Shown here: positions 28,976 through 38,090 of the stretch, piece by piece
Layout of the letters: each line of letters opens with the position of its first letter
How positions within the stretch are numbered: the stretch's first letter is position 1
From: Phytopseudomonas straminea
Lineage (GTDB): Bacteria; Pseudomonadota; Gammaproteobacteria; Pseudomonadales; Pseudomonadaceae
Length of the DNA: 64,000 nt
Direction: 5' to 3'
Assembly: GCF_900112645.1 (NCBI RefSeq)
Contig: NZ_FOMO01000008.1
Span: 1 to 64,000 of the forward strand
Made by a program: the position numbers and the translations under genes
Notes under the pieces: generated by a model
What the model was told of the DNA's origin: nothing
The model's database searches: none
The model's input: only the letters and a program-made list of their open reading frames with translations

Positions 28976-31436
28976 CGCCCACCTCCTTGTTGGTAAGGGC
29001 ATCGACCAGTTGCTGGAGCTCCAGCCCATCGATAGGTACCGACAACAGCCCATTCGCGCCGAGCGCCACCATTTGCCTGACTTGATCCTCCCTGCAGAGT
29101 AGAACAATTGGCACACTTGAGAGCTGCGGCGTTCGACGGATCTCACCCAGCAACTCGGCTGCGCTCAAGCCACCAAGATCGCCACTGATGAGCACCAGAT
29201 CCGGACGCTCGCGCAGCAGTGCCTCGAGCAGATCCTGTCCCCGATCAAACTGCTCGAGCGCTATGCCCTGCAGTGCGCTGCGTACCGCCTCGATGTTGGT
29301 CCGATCCTGGTCACCGAGATAGACACGTATTGCCCTGGCTCGCTCCGGCGCGCTTTCGATATAGAGAGGCAGTTCGATCCAGAATTGACTGCCAACACCG
29401 ACTTGGCTTTGGAAGCCAAGCTCACCGCCCATCAATCGCGCATAGTCTCTGCAAATGGACAAACCGATGCCCGTGCCTGGTATCGAGGTTTTCTCCTGAC
29501 CGAGCCGCTGGAACGGCTCGAACAACCGTTCATAGTGCTGCGGCGCAATGCCTGGGCCGGTATCGCTGACCGTCATCCGCACGACACTATCGCGCAGACA
29601 GCAACCTAGGCTGACTGAGCCCTGAGTAGTGTACTTGATGGCGTTGGATAACAGGTTGAGAAGCACCTGACGCAAGCGCCGCACGTCGGCATTCACGTAG
29701 AGTGCTTCAGCTGGCAGGTCCAGTTGCTGACTCAGGCCATTGGCGGTCGTATCGAGTGCCACGAGTTCAGCGCACTCATGCATCAACGCAGTGGCGTCGA
29801 CCTTGCGCATATCGAGACGAAGCTGTTCGCCTTCTGCCGTCGACCAATCGAGAATGTCACCCAACACCTGGTTCAGGTGGCGACTGGCGAGGAGTATCTC
29901 TTCCAGATAATCCTGGCCACCGCTTTCTGATCGGGTGCCGCCCTTCATTCGGATCAACTGCGCGAAACCCTGTATCGCATTGAGCGGGGTTCGCAACTCA
30001 TGGCTCATGCTGGAAATGAAGCGCGACTTCGCCAGATTGCCCTGTTCGGCCTCCTGGTTGGCACTGGCCAGGCGAGACGAGCTGCATTCGAGTTTTTCGC
30101 CCATGACCAGCACATTGTCGATGATGCCCTGAAGCTCGACGATATTCGTGTCGGGGCGCGGCGGACGCCATTTGCCGGCCCCAATGTCCTGGAGCATCGA
30201 ATCGATGCCGAGGATCGGCGTATTCAGCCTGTCACTGAGGATGCGGATTCGCCCCCACATCATGGCGAAAAACACCAGATAGAACGCTACCAGGCCGGCG
30301 ATCAGCAGATACCCGATGGTTCGGTACTGACTGGCTAAGGTGTTGGTTTGCTGGAAAACCTGTTGTTGCTCGACGACGGTCAGAAGCTGCCAATTGGTCG
30401 CCTTGATCGTGGCCCAGGCCGCCAGGTGTTCGTGGCCACTTAGCGAGATGGACAGCACACCATTTTCACGGCCGGCCATTGCCTCGGCCAACGGGCGGGT
30501 ATCGGCTCGTGCGAGCAAGTTGAAGGCATCGGGAATAAACGAAGGCTCATCCGATGACGAGGTGTCTGTCCTGGCGCCCGGCAAGCCGAGATCGGTCTTG
30601 CCGTCCTCGGAGAGCGCAATGACTCCCATGTGCTCATCAACGATCAGGGTATAGCCGCCCCAAGGCATATCCAGGCTATTGAGATGCTCGAGTAGCTTAT
30701 CGACCGTGATGTCCAACCCCACCACGCCTTCAAGAAAATCGCGCAGGAACACCGGGGCGATTGCCGACAGTATCCAGCCCTGCCCGGCCGGATCGAGATA
30801 AACGTCTGTCCAGGTGGTTTGCCGCTGCGGGTTGTTCTTATCGGTCGCGAGGTAATAGAAGTTGAAATCGGGAATCACGATGCCTGGCGGAAACTGATGC
30901 AGCGTATCGATCCACGGATAACTGCGGCTGTAGTTATCCCAGCTATTGAAATAGATGCTCGACACCAGGTCGTTATTGCGAACGGTTTCGCGCATGAACG
31001 GATCAAGCTGCGCCAAACGAGCGACCTTGTGCAGATCCTGCTGCGCCAGCGGCGTAGCATTGGAGTAGAACGAGGCAGAACCACCATCATCATGCTCGCT
31101 ATAGCGAACACCATCGGCGCTTTCGCTCAGCTTGGCGGCTGGCAGAGTGTGAGCCGAGCTCAGTGCTTCCTGGGTGAGCGAAGCATAGGTATCGGTCAAC
31201 TTGGCGATATGGTGGAGCTCGCCTTGCAGAATTTGCGCTTCCTGGCGCGACGTTGACTCAAGGTTCTCGAGCACCACCGAGCGCAGGTTGGCAATCTGCG
31301 CGTCGCGAATAGACGCATTGGTGTGCAGATAAGCCGCAATCAACAGCGTTTCGACCAGGATGAGCGGTATCAACGCCGTTTGAACGAAAAGGCTCCATAT
31401 CCACGAGCGGATAGTGACCTTCGATTTGCTACCCAT
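28965..31436 (-). CDS. Cache-domain hybrid sensor histidine kinase with pseudo-receiver
   Basis: 823 residues. Membrane helices at about 13-37 and 378-402 enclose a large periplasmic dCache sensor (about 45-370, with WTDVYLDPAGQGW and VVGLDITVDKLL). A linker, HisKA with H479 (SMSHELRTP) and HATPase (about 590-700) follow. The C-terminal receiver-like domain (about 708-820) has S751 where the phosphoacceptor aspartate should be and lacks the switch lysine (LLSVPID), so it cannot be phosphorylated in the normal way. It overlaps the REC-HD-GYP gene, its likely output. Confidence 0.9.
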   Translation of the reverse strand: MGSKSKVTIRSWIWSLFVQTALIPLILVETLLIAAYLHTNASIRDAQIANLRSVVLENLESTSRQEAQILQGELHHIAKLTDTYASLTQEALSSAHTLPAAKLSESADGVRYSEHDDGGSASFYSNATPLAQQDLHKVARLAQLDPFMRETVRNNDLVSSIYFNSWDNYSRSYPWIDTLHQFPPGIVIPDFNFYYLATDKNNPQRQTTWTDVYLDPAGQGWILSAIAPVFLRDFLEGVVGLDITVDKLLEHLNSLDMPWGGYTLIVDEHMGVIALSEDGKTDLGLPGARTDTSSSDEPSFIPDAFNLLARADTRPLAEAMAGRENGVLSISLSGHEHLAAWATIKATNWQLLTVVEQQQVFQQTNTLASQYRTIGYLLIAGLVAFYLVFFAMMWGRIRILSDRLNTPILGIDSMLQDIGAGKWRPPRPDTNIVELQGIIDNVLVMGEKLECSSSRLASANQEAEQGNLAKSRFISSMSHELRTPLNAIQGFAQLIRMKGGTRSESGGQDYLEEILLASRHLNQVLGDILDWSTAEGEQLRLDMRKVDATALMHECAELVALDTTANGLSQQLDLPAEALYVNADVRRLRQVLLNLLSNAIKYTTQGSVSLGCCLRDSVVRMTVSDTGPGIAPQHYERLFEPFQRLGQEKTSIPGTGIGLSICRDYARLMGGELGFQSQVGVGSQFWIELPLYIESAPERARAIRVYLGDQDRTNIEAVRSALQGIALEQFDRGQDLLEALLRERPDLVLISGDLGGLSAAELLGEIRRTPQLSSVPIVLLCREDQVRQMVALGANGLLSVPIDGLELQQLVDALTNKEVGGAL

Positions 31437-31695
31437 GGTGCACGCTCCGCATCAAGCGCGGTCTACGGGACGAGATAGCACTATGCTATTACCTGCCATT
31501 CAATTTAGCACTCATCCATTAGTAGCAGTGGCTTCGTGAGGGTTTGATTTGCCGCAGTCGCCCTAAGCCTAGGAGCTATCGACGGTTTACGCACAATTGA
31601 ATCCCGTCGATATCGTCGCAGTGCCTAGCGCGCTGGTATTGCACCAACGCAGACCGACATCCAAACGGGGCAAAAGAAAAATCAGAGGTGTAAAA
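31437..31695. other. Intergenic region upstream of the Cache kinase
   Basis: Part of a 312-bp gap with no open frame of note. It should hold the promoter of the minus-strand signalling block and is more AT-rich than its surroundings; no specific operator was recognised. An A-rich stretch at 31674-31695 is the T-tract of the terminator on the other strand. Confidence 0.5.
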
Positions 31696-31727
31696 GCCGG
31701 TGGGTGTGAGGCTTCACACCCACCGGC
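31674..31727 (-). terminator. Rho-independent terminator after nicT
   Basis: Perfect 14-bp stem (31696-31709 with 31714-31727, sequence GCCGGTGGGTGTGA) around a 4-nt loop; on the minus strand it is followed by TTTT and further T-rich sequence. It lies 21 bp after the nicT stop. Confidence 0.88.
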
Positions 31728-31748
31728 AGCGCCAGGAGAAGTGTCCGG

Positions 31749-33065
31749 CTAGCGGTTGACCAGCTTGGCTGGCAGGGCGATCACCAGCAGGCAGCTGAGA
31801 ATCAGGCAGCCAGCGAAGAACCACAGCGCGGCATGACTGGTGCCGGTCAGGTCGGTGACCAGGCCCATCAGCGAGTTGCTCACCAGGCCGGCGATGTTGG
31901 CCACCGAGCAGGCCAGGGCGAAGCCGGTCGCCGCAGCCGTGCCCTTGAGGAAGGTCGCCGGCAGGCTGAAGAACACCGGCACGGCGCCGATGATGGCCGC
32001 CGAAGCGATGGCGAACAGCGTCACGGTCATCACCAGGTTATGGCTGAACAGCGTGCTGCTGGCCATGGCGGCGGCACCGACGATGAAGGGTACGATGATG
32101 TGCCAGCGGCGCTCGCGATGGCGATCCGAGCTGGCGCCGATCAGCAGCATGCCGGCCAGCGCCGCCAGGCTGGGGATGGCGGTCAGCAGGCCGATGTGAA
32201 AGGTGTCGGTCACCCCGGTGTTGCGGATGAAGGTCGGCATCCAGAAGCCCATGGCGTAAGCGCTGAGCAGGATGGAAAAGTCGATGCCGCCCAGCATCCA
32301 CACCTTGAGGTTGAAGAAGCCGTCGCGAAAGCTGTGCTTGCTGTCTTTGCCTTCTGCGTCGTCGGCTGCCAGGTCATTGGCCAATTGCGCCTTCTCCTCG
32401 GAACTGAGCCACTTCGCCTGGTTGAAGTGATTGGGCAGTGCCCAGAAGGTGAGGATGCCGAGCAGCACGCTGGGAATCGCCTCGAGCAGGAACAGCCACT
32501 GCCAGCCACGCAGGCCGTTGACCTGGTCGAAGTGGTTCATGATCCAGCCGGAAATCGGCCCGCCGATCACGCTGGACAGTGGCAGGCCGATCATGAACAA
32601 GGCGATGATGCGCCCGCGTCGGTAGGTCGGGTACCAGGTGGTCAGGTAGTACAGCACACCCGGCAGGAAGCCGGCCTCCGCCGCACCGAGCAGGAAGCGG
32701 ATGATGTAGAACTCGGTGGTGGTGGTGACGAACATGGTGCAGGCCGACAGCAGCCCCCAGGTGATCATGATGCGGGCGATCCACACCTTGGCGCCGACCT
32801 TCTCCAGCACCAGATTGCTGGGCACCTCGAAGAGGATGTAACCGACGAAGAACAATCCGGCGCCCAGGCCATAGGCCGCCTCGCTGAATTGCAGGTCGCT
32901 GAGCATCTGCAGCTTGGCGAAGCCGACGTTGATGCGGTCCAGATAAGCGGCGAGGTAGCAGAAGCACAGAAACGGAATGAGCTTCCAGGTCACTTTGCGG
33001 TACAGCTCGTTCGAGCTGTCGGCAGCACTGCCCATGGCGGTGCTGGTAGCGGGTACGTAAGGCAT
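31749..33065 (-). CDS. nicT: MFS transporter, probable nicotinate/6-hydroxynicotinate uptake
   Basis: 438 residues from ATG 33065, chosen for AGGAGA upstream; the longer frame from 33170 adds a non-homologous arginine-rich extension. Twelve membrane helices and the anion:cation symporter features (LDRINVGFAKLQM after helix 1, SSDRHRERRWH between later helices) place it in the ACS family with phthalate and 4-hydroxyphenylacetate carriers. Its place beside nicFEDC matches NicT of P. putida. It is separated from nicF by 173 bp, so it may have its own promoter. The porin gene nicP that accompanies it in P. putida is absent here. Confidence 0.82.
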   Translation of the reverse strand: MPYVPATSTAMGSAADSSNELYRKVTWKLIPFLCFCYLAAYLDRINVGFAKLQMLSDLQFSEAAYGLGAGLFFVGYILFEVPSNLVLEKVGAKVWIARIMITWGLLSACTMFVTTTTEFYIIRFLLGAAEAGFLPGVLYYLTTWYPTYRRGRIIALFMIGLPLSSVIGGPISGWIMNHFDQVNGLRGWQWLFLLEAIPSVLLGILTFWALPNHFNQAKWLSSEEKAQLANDLAADDAEGKDSKHSFRDGFFNLKVWMLGGIDFSILLSAYAMGFWMPTFIRNTGVTDTFHIGLLTAIPSLAALAGMLLIGASSDRHRERRWHIIVPFIVGAAAMASSTLFSHNLVMTVTLFAIASAAIIGAVPVFFSLPATFLKGTAAATGFALACSVANIAGLVSNSLMGLVTDLTGTSHAALWFFAGCLILSCLLVIALPAKLVNR

Positions 33066-33238
33066 TGCGTGTCTCCTGGCGGTGACTTGTGATTTTTGTT
33101 GAAGCCAGCAGTCGTCGACGCGTTGAGCGTCGCAACGGCGACTTCCCAAGGCAGCGTCAGTGCCATGCATGCATGGCGACCGCCCTCGGTGGGGCGATCA
33201 ATGGAACAGGCAGCGTACCGCCAGCTCCTTATGGTGAA

Positions 33239-33877
33239 TCAGCGGGCGAGCCGCTGCAGATAGTCGAGTGTTTCCTCCAGGCTGACGACATCGCCATACT
33301 TGCTGTCGATGTCGAACAGATTGGCCTCGTGGGGCGCCTGGTGGCGATCGCCGACGCACTCGCGCACGACGATGGTGCGAAAGCCATGCTGCACGCCGTC
33401 CACGGCGCTCGCCCGAATGCAGCCACTGGTCGAACAGCCCGCCAGGATCAGGGTATCGACACCCTGGGCATGCAACTGTGCAGCCAGGCTGGTAGCGAAG
33501 AACACGCTGGCGTACTGCTTGGTCACCACCTGCTCCCCCGGCAGCGGCGCGACCGCTGCGCAGAACTCGGCCAGCGGGTTGCCGTCGACCATGTCCTTCA
33601 TCACCGGCGCCTTACGCACCCACATACCACCGTCAGCACAATCGGCGGCGTGGTAGCGGATGTTGCTGTGCACCAGCAAGACGCCCAGCCGGCGTGCCGC
33701 ATCCAGCAACGCCACCGACTGCTCCACGGCGCTGACCACACCCGGCGCATACAGCGGCGCGCCTGGCGTGGTGTAGCCCTGCATGAAGTCGATCATCAAC
33801 AGGGCCGGTCGCGCACCGAAGCCTATACGCTGGCCCCACACACCCTGATAGTTGTCACTAAGGCTCTGCGCGCTCAT
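33239..33877 (-). CDS. nicF: NicF maleamate amidohydrolase
   Basis: 212 residues of the isochorismatase/cysteine hydrolase fold. The catalytic triad appears as D30 (LMIDFMQGY), K120 (VVTKQYASVF) and C153 (STSGCIRA). NicF hydrolyses maleamate to maleate and ammonia, the fifth step of the nicotinate pathway. It follows nicE by 10 bp and is the last gene of nicC-D-E-F. Confidence 0.93.
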   Translation of the reverse strand: MSAQSLSDNYQGVWGQRIGFGARPALLMIDFMQGYTTPGAPLYAPGVVSAVEQSVALLDAARRLGVLLVHSNIRYHAADCADGGMWVRKAPVMKDMVDGNPLAEFCAAVAPLPGEQVVTKQYASVFFATSLAAQLHAQGVDTLILAGCSTSGCIRASAVDGVQHGFRTIVVRECVGDRHQAPHEANLFDIDSKYGDVVSLEETLDYLQRLAR

Positions 33878-33887
33878 GGTCGTCTCC

Positions 33888-34640
33888 TCAGTAGGCGCCT
33901 GACAACAGCGCGCCGGCGCCCGGCACGATCGGCTCCAGATCCAGCGCCTTGAGCATGCAATAGGTGGTGGCGATGGCCGCCGTGACCACCGGCTTGCCGG
34001 TCAGCGCCTCGACCTTGGCCACCGCCGGCAGCGACTGCATCTGCACGCACGCCGACAGCACCACCACATCGACGCCTTCCAGGTTCATGCCGGCAACGAT
34101 GCCCGGCAGGTTGGCCGGGTCGTGGCGCGCGACCTGCAGGTTGTCGGGGATCTCCAGGGCCCGCCAGTCGACCACCTCGAAACCTTCCTCGCGGATGTAA
34201 TCGACCACCAGCTCGGTGAGCGGCTTCATGTAAGGCGCGACGATGGCGATGCGCTTGGCCTTCATCACCTTCAGCGCCTCGACCAGGGCACCGGCGCTGG
34301 TGATCACCGGCGAGTTGGCGTCGTTGTCGGCGGTCACCTGGCGCAGGCGTTTTTCGGACTGGCGATGGTAGCCCAGGCCCATGGCCATGATCGCCACCAG
34401 GCAGGCATAGCCGAGCACGTCGACCTTGGCGTCGGACAGCTCCAGCGCGCAGCGATCGGACTCGGCATCCATGGCCGCCAGCTCTTCCTTCTTCACCTGC
34501 TTCATGCGCATGCGCGCCGAGTGAAAGGTGAAGCGCTCCGGGCGGATGGCCTGGCGCGCGGTGAGCATCGCCGGAATTTCGGTTTCCATGGTGGTGTTGG
34601 AGCTCGGCACGATCTGGCCGATGCGGTAGAGCGTGTTCAT
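33888..34640 (-). CDS. nicE: NicE maleate cis-trans isomerase
   Basis: 250 residues from ATG 34640, which overlaps the nicD stop as ATGA; the frame continuing to 34931 is a shadow. The Asp/Glu racemase fold carries two catalytic cysteines, C80 (GYACLVAIMAMG) and C198 (LSACVQMQ). It converts maleate to fumarate, which enters the citric acid cycle. GAGGTG lies upstream. Confidence 0.93.
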   Translation of the reverse strand: MNTLYRIGQIVPSSNTTMETEIPAMLTARQAIRPERFTFHSARMRMKQVKKEELAAMDAESDRCALELSDAKVDVLGYACLVAIMAMGLGYHRQSEKRLRQVTADNDANSPVITSAGALVEALKVMKAKRIAIVAPYMKPLTELVVDYIREEGFEVVDWRALEIPDNLQVARHDPANLPGIVAGMNLEGVDVVVLSACVQMQSLPAVAKVEALTGKPVVTAAIATTYCMLKALDLEPIVPGAGALLSGAY

Positions 34641-35458
34641 GGCAGCACCTCGTGGTGAATGGGTTGCCCGAGGAAATCGCCGAAGGCGGCGAAGAAGCCG
34701 CCCAGGTCGTCCCAGGGAATCATGTGGCCGGCATCGCTGACGCGCACGATCTGCAGATCCGGCTTGAGTTCGCGCAGCTCGGCCTCGTCGACCGCCTCGA
34801 TCACCCCGCCGCGCCCGGCCACCATCAGCAACGCTGGCTGCTGCACGGAGGGCAGGTGCTGATGGATATCCACGCTGTGAAACTCTTCGAAGGCCTGCAC
34901 GATGGCCGGCTCGTAGCAGGTGTGCAGCCATTCGGCGCGCAACTGCAGTTGCTCGGGCGTCCAGCTCGGGCAGAAGGCTTTCATAGCCTCGCCGTCCATG
35001 CCCTGCTCCGCCTGGCGAATGGAGTCGACGTACCAGGGCAGCTTGCTCGGATAGTCGCGACGGCCCGGCCCGGACACTGGTGGGTCGATCAGCACCAGGC
35101 GCTCCAGGCCATCGGCGCCCATTGCCGCAGCGCGAATGGCGAAGCGCGCGCCCATCGAGTGGCCGAGCAGGCTGTAACGCTCGAAACCAAGGGCGGCCGC
35201 GAAGGCGATGATGTCCGCGGCGCAGGTGTCGGTGTCATAGGCCAGCTGCGGCCCGCTGGAGGACAAGCCACGGCCGCGCACATCGAGGATATAGGTGTCG
35301 AACTGGCGGCCCAGCACTTCGCCGACGAAGCCCCAGGTGATCGCCGGGCTGGTGATGCCCGGCACCAGCAACAGCACCGGTCCCTTGCCGCCATAGCGCA
35401 GGTAGTGCTGGCGAATGCCGTTGGCCTGTACGTTACCGCCGCCGATCAGCGTGCTCAT
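34637..35458 (-). CDS. nicD: NicD N-formylmaleamate deformylase
   Basis: 273 residues of an alpha/beta hydrolase. S101 (GHSMG), D125 (LVLIDPP) and H245 (DAGHM) fall at the same numbers I recall for the P. putida NicD triad, which also supports the start. It hydrolyses N-formylmaleamate to maleamate and formate. Overlaps of 4 nt with nicE and nicC show tight translational coupling. Confidence 0.95.
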   Translation of the reverse strand: MSTLIGGGNVQANGIRQHYLRYGGKGPVLLLVPGITSPAITWGFVGEVLGRQFDTYILDVRGRGLSSSGPQLAYDTDTCAADIIAFAAALGFERYSLLGHSMGARFAIRAAAMGADGLERLVLIDPPVSGPGRRDYPSKLPWYVDSIRQAEQGMDGEAMKAFCPSWTPEQLQLRAEWLHTCYEPAIVQAFEEFHSVDIHQHLPSVQQPALLMVAGRGGVIEAVDEAELRELKPDLQIVRVSDAGHMIPWDDLGGFFAAFGDFLGQPIHHEVLP

Positions 35459-36603
35459 GCCGCTACCCCGCTCTTCAGCGGCTGGGCATAGATGTCATAA
35501 CCGTAGACCCAGGCCGGGTCTTCCTGGGTGCGCAGGAAGGTGTTGGCGTTGGAAACCGCCTGCACGCGCGACGCACGCTCCTTGCGGTTGGCCTCGTAGA
35601 GTTCGAACGCGGTGCGGTAGTCGGTCAGCCCGGTTTCCTGCAGGCAGCGGGTGAGCATGGCGGCATCTTCGATGGCCATGCCGGCGCCCTGGGCCATGTG
35701 CGGCTTCATCGGGTGGCAGGCATCGCCCAGCAGTACCAGCCGGCCACGGCTCCACAGCGGCAGGGGGTTGCGATTACGCAGTGGCCACTTGGTGATGTCC
35801 TCGGTGGAGCGGATCAGCTTCTGCACCGTGGGGTGATAACCCTCGAACGCCGCCAGCATTTCTTCCTGGCTGCTGTCCACATAGTTGCCCTGGAAGTCCC
35901 AGGCCTCGTGGGGCACACCGGTGACGAAGTAGTACTCATCACGCTTGGCGGTGGTGTGATAGACCATCATGTGGCGGTCGTCGGTCCACCACTTCACGCA
36001 GGGCTCGAACACGTCGGCATGGCGTACCAGGTTCTCGCCACGAATCAGCGCCCGGTGCGCGACCCAGCCGCTGTAGATCGGCGCTTCGGCGCCCAAGAGC
36101 TCTTCGCGGATCTTCGAGTGAATGCCGTCGGCGCCGATCACGATGTCGGCCGTGGCCTGGCTGCCGTCGGTGAAGGTCAGGCGCACTTGGTCGCCCTCGT
36201 CGACTATGGTCTCCAGCTTCTTGCCGAACTGCAGCGTGCCCGGCGCGATACTGTTGATCTGCAAGTCGTGCATGTCGCCGCGGTGCACGGTGACGTAGGC
36301 CGCGCCGTATTCGCGGCGCGCGAACTCACCCAGGGGGATGCGCGACAGGTAGTCGCCGCTGATGCCGTCGCGGCTGTGCCAGAAATCCGGGTGCGAGCCC
36401 ATCTGCTCCAGCGGCTGCTCCAGCCCCATGCGCCGAAAGATCTTCATCACGTTCGGGCCGACATGGATACCGGCTCCCAGACGCGAGAACTCCGGCGACT
36501 GCTCGTAAACGGTCACCTCGAAGCCAGCCTGCTGCAGCAAGGTGGCGGCCGCTGCCCCGCCGAGACCGGCACCGACGATGGCGATTTTCTGCTGAGCGCC
36601 CAT
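35455..36603 (-). CDS. nicC: NicC 6-hydroxynicotinate 3-monooxygenase
   Basis: 382 residues from the second ATG (36603): GGAG is eight bases before it but only two before the ATG at 36609. With this start, H47, C202, H211, Y215 and H302 fall at positions I recall as active-site residues of P. putida NicC. The FAD motif IVGAGLGGAAAATLL is at 9-23 and GDACHPMKPH near 293-302. The enzyme decarboxylates and hydroxylates 6-hydroxynicotinate to 2,5-dihydroxypyridine with NADH. It heads nicC-D-E-F, divergent from nicX. Confidence 0.95.
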   Translation of the reverse strand: MGAQQKIAIVGAGLGGAAAATLLQQAGFEVTVYEQSPEFSRLGAGIHVGPNVMKIFRRMGLEQPLEQMGSHPDFWHSRDGISGDYLSRIPLGEFARREYGAAYVTVHRGDMHDLQINSIAPGTLQFGKKLETIVDEGDQVRLTFTDGSQATADIVIGADGIHSKIREELLGAEAPIYSGWVAHRALIRGENLVRHADVFEPCVKWWTDDRHMMVYHTTAKRDEYYFVTGVPHEAWDFQGNYVDSSQEEMLAAFEGYHPTVQKLIRSTEDITKWPLRNRNPLPLWSRGRLVLLGDACHPMKPHMAQGAGMAIEDAAMLTRCLQETGLTDYRTAFELYEANRKERASRVQAVSNANTFLRTQEDPAWVYGYDIYAQPLKSGVAA

Positions 36604-36656
36604 GGGCATCTCTCCTCTTCTTGGCTACGAAGCGGGACGGTGCCCGCAAGACAATT

Positions 36657-36672
36657 ACAGTGTATGCACTAT
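36657..36672. promoter_or_regulatory. Operator-like dyad near nicC
   Basis: ACAGTGTA-TGCACTAT, 6 of 8 arm matches, 54 bp upstream of nicC. It shares AGTG...CACT with the perfect dyad at 36831-36848 on the nicX side, so both may bind NicR. Confidence 0.45.
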
Positions 36673-36739
36673 ATTTTTAGAAAGTGAAGAGGCTTTCTTC
36701 AAAAATATTCGAGGGGTCTTAAAAAGATCTAAGAACACT

Positions 36740-36764
36740 CAAATGCCATATGAAACGGCATTTG
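36740..36764. promoter_or_regulatory. Central dyad of the nicC-nicX region
   Basis: CAAATGCC (36740-36747) and GGCATTTG (36757-36764) form a perfect 8-bp dyad with a 9-nt spacer midway between the two genes. The sequence differs from the two flanking dyads, so a second regulator is possible. Confidence 0.45.
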
Positions 36765-36830
36765 TGTAGATTGGTAACGCCAAAACAGAAAGATTGCCAA
36801 TCGGCTTTGCATGAGGTTTTATTTAAAAAA

Positions 36831-36848
36831 ATAGAGTGAACACTCTAT
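36831..36848. promoter_or_regulatory. Probable NicR operator before nicX
   Basis: ATAGAGTG-AA-CACTCTAT is a perfect 8-bp dyad 73 bp upstream of nicX. Size and symmetry fit a MarR-family dimer, and nicR lies just downstream of nicX. Confidence 0.55.
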
Positions 36849-36921
36849 AAAAACGCACCAATATCCAGCAGCACGACTCACCGTGGTGCACAGCCAAAGC
36901 AGAGCGACCAGGAGACCTGCC

Positions 36922-37974
36922 ATGCCGGTAAGCGATAGTGAACTGACCCAGATGTTCGAACAGGTGCTGACCCTCTCGCGGGTCGACGAAACCCAGAGCG
37001 TGGCCATCCTCAAGAGCCATTATTCGAACCCGCGCACCGTGCGTGCGGCGATGGACGCCGCGCAGCGCCTGAAAGCCAAGGTGTATGCCGTGGAGCTGCC
37101 GTCCTTCAACCACCCGCGGGCCATGGGTAACGACATGACGGCCTACTGCGGCGACACCGCCCTGACCGGCAACCTGGCGGCGCAACGTGCGCTGGAGGCC
37201 GCCGACCTGGTGGTCGATACCATGATGCTGCTGCACTCGCCCGAGCAGGAGCAGATCCTCAAGACCGGCACCCGCATCCTGCTGGCCGTGGAGCCGCCCG
37301 AAGTGCTGGCGCGCATGCTGCCGACCGAAGACGACAAGCGCCGCGTGCTGGCCAGCGAGGCACTGCTCAAGCAGGCTCGCCGCATTCACGTGCGCTCGGC
37401 GGCGGGCAGCGACTTCCACGCCGAGCTGGGGCAGTACCCGGCGGTGACCGAATATGGCTTCGCCGACGAGCCGGGGCGCTGGGATCACTGGCCCAGCGGC
37501 TTCCTGTTCAGTTGGCCCAACGAAGAAACAGCCCAGGGCACCCTGGTGCTGGATGTCGGTGACATCGTGCTGCCGTTCAAGAACTACTGCCGCGAGCGCA
37601 TTACCCTGGAAATCGACAAGGGCTTCATCACCGGCATTCACGGCGGCTTTGAGGCCGAGTACCTGCGCGACTACCTGAAGTACTTCAAGGACCCCGAGGT
37701 CTACGGCATTTCCCACATCGGCTGGGGCCTGCAGCCGCGCGCCCAGTGGACCGCCATGGGCCTGCACGACCGCAACGACGGCATGTGCATGGACGCCCGC
37801 GCCTTCTACGGCAACTTCCTGTTCTCCACTGGCCCGAACACCGAAGTCGGCGGTACTCGCAAGACGCCGTGCCACCTGGACATCCCGCTGCGCGGCTGCG
37901 ATATCTACCTCGATGACAGGGCCGTGGTGCTCGCCGGCGACGTGGTCTACCCGCCGGAATCCAAGGCCGACTGA
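36922..37974 (+). CDS. nicX: NicX 2,5-dihydroxypyridine 5,6-dioxygenase
   Basis: 350 residues from ATG 36922 with CAGGAGA upstream. With this start the iron ligands H265 (GISHIGWG), H318 and D320 (CHLD) fall at the numbers I recall for P. putida NicX, an extradiol-like dioxygenase unrelated to the common families. It opens the ring of 2,5-dihydroxypyridine to N-formylmaleamate. It is divergent from nicC and followed by nicR on the same strand. Confidence 0.95.
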   Translation: MPVSDSELTQMFEQVLTLSRVDETQSVAILKSHYSNPRTVRAAMDAAQRLKAKVYAVELPSFNHPRAMGNDMTAYCGDTALTGNLAAQRALEAADLVVDTMMLLHSPEQEQILKTGTRILLAVEPPEVLARMLPTEDDKRRVLASEALLKQARRIHVRSAAGSDFHAELGQYPAVTEYGFADEPGRWDHWPSGFLFSWPNEETAQGTLVLDVGDIVLPFKNYCRERITLEIDKGFITGIHGGFEAEYLRDYLKYFKDPEVYGISHIGWGLQPRAQWTAMGLHDRNDGMCMDARAFYGNFLFSTGPNTEVGGTRKTPCHLDIPLRGCDIYLDDRAVVLAGDVVYPPESKAD

Positions 37975-38090
37975 CAACGCCGCAGCGCAGCGTCAGCCAC
38001 CGCCCCAACGCCCGCAAGCCGGCACAGCGAACACCTCGCCGGCTTGCGCGGTTATACTCGGCGCCCAGCGCCTGTCAGCGAAGTTTTCCC

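Larger units (their letters stand above)
36604..36921. promoter_or_regulatory. nicC / nicX divergent control region
   Basis: A 318-bp AT-rich gap between the divergent nicC and nicX genes. It holds three dyads, listed separately, and must contain both promoters. In P. putida this region is repressed by the MarR protein NicR, with 6-hydroxynicotinate as inducer. The low GC stands out from the flanking genes. Confidence 0.7.

Noticed and set aside
31833..33092. 419-codon plus-strand frame across nicT
   Set aside because: Low-complexity residues rich in Gln, Ala, Gly and His and full overlap with nicT show it is a shadow.
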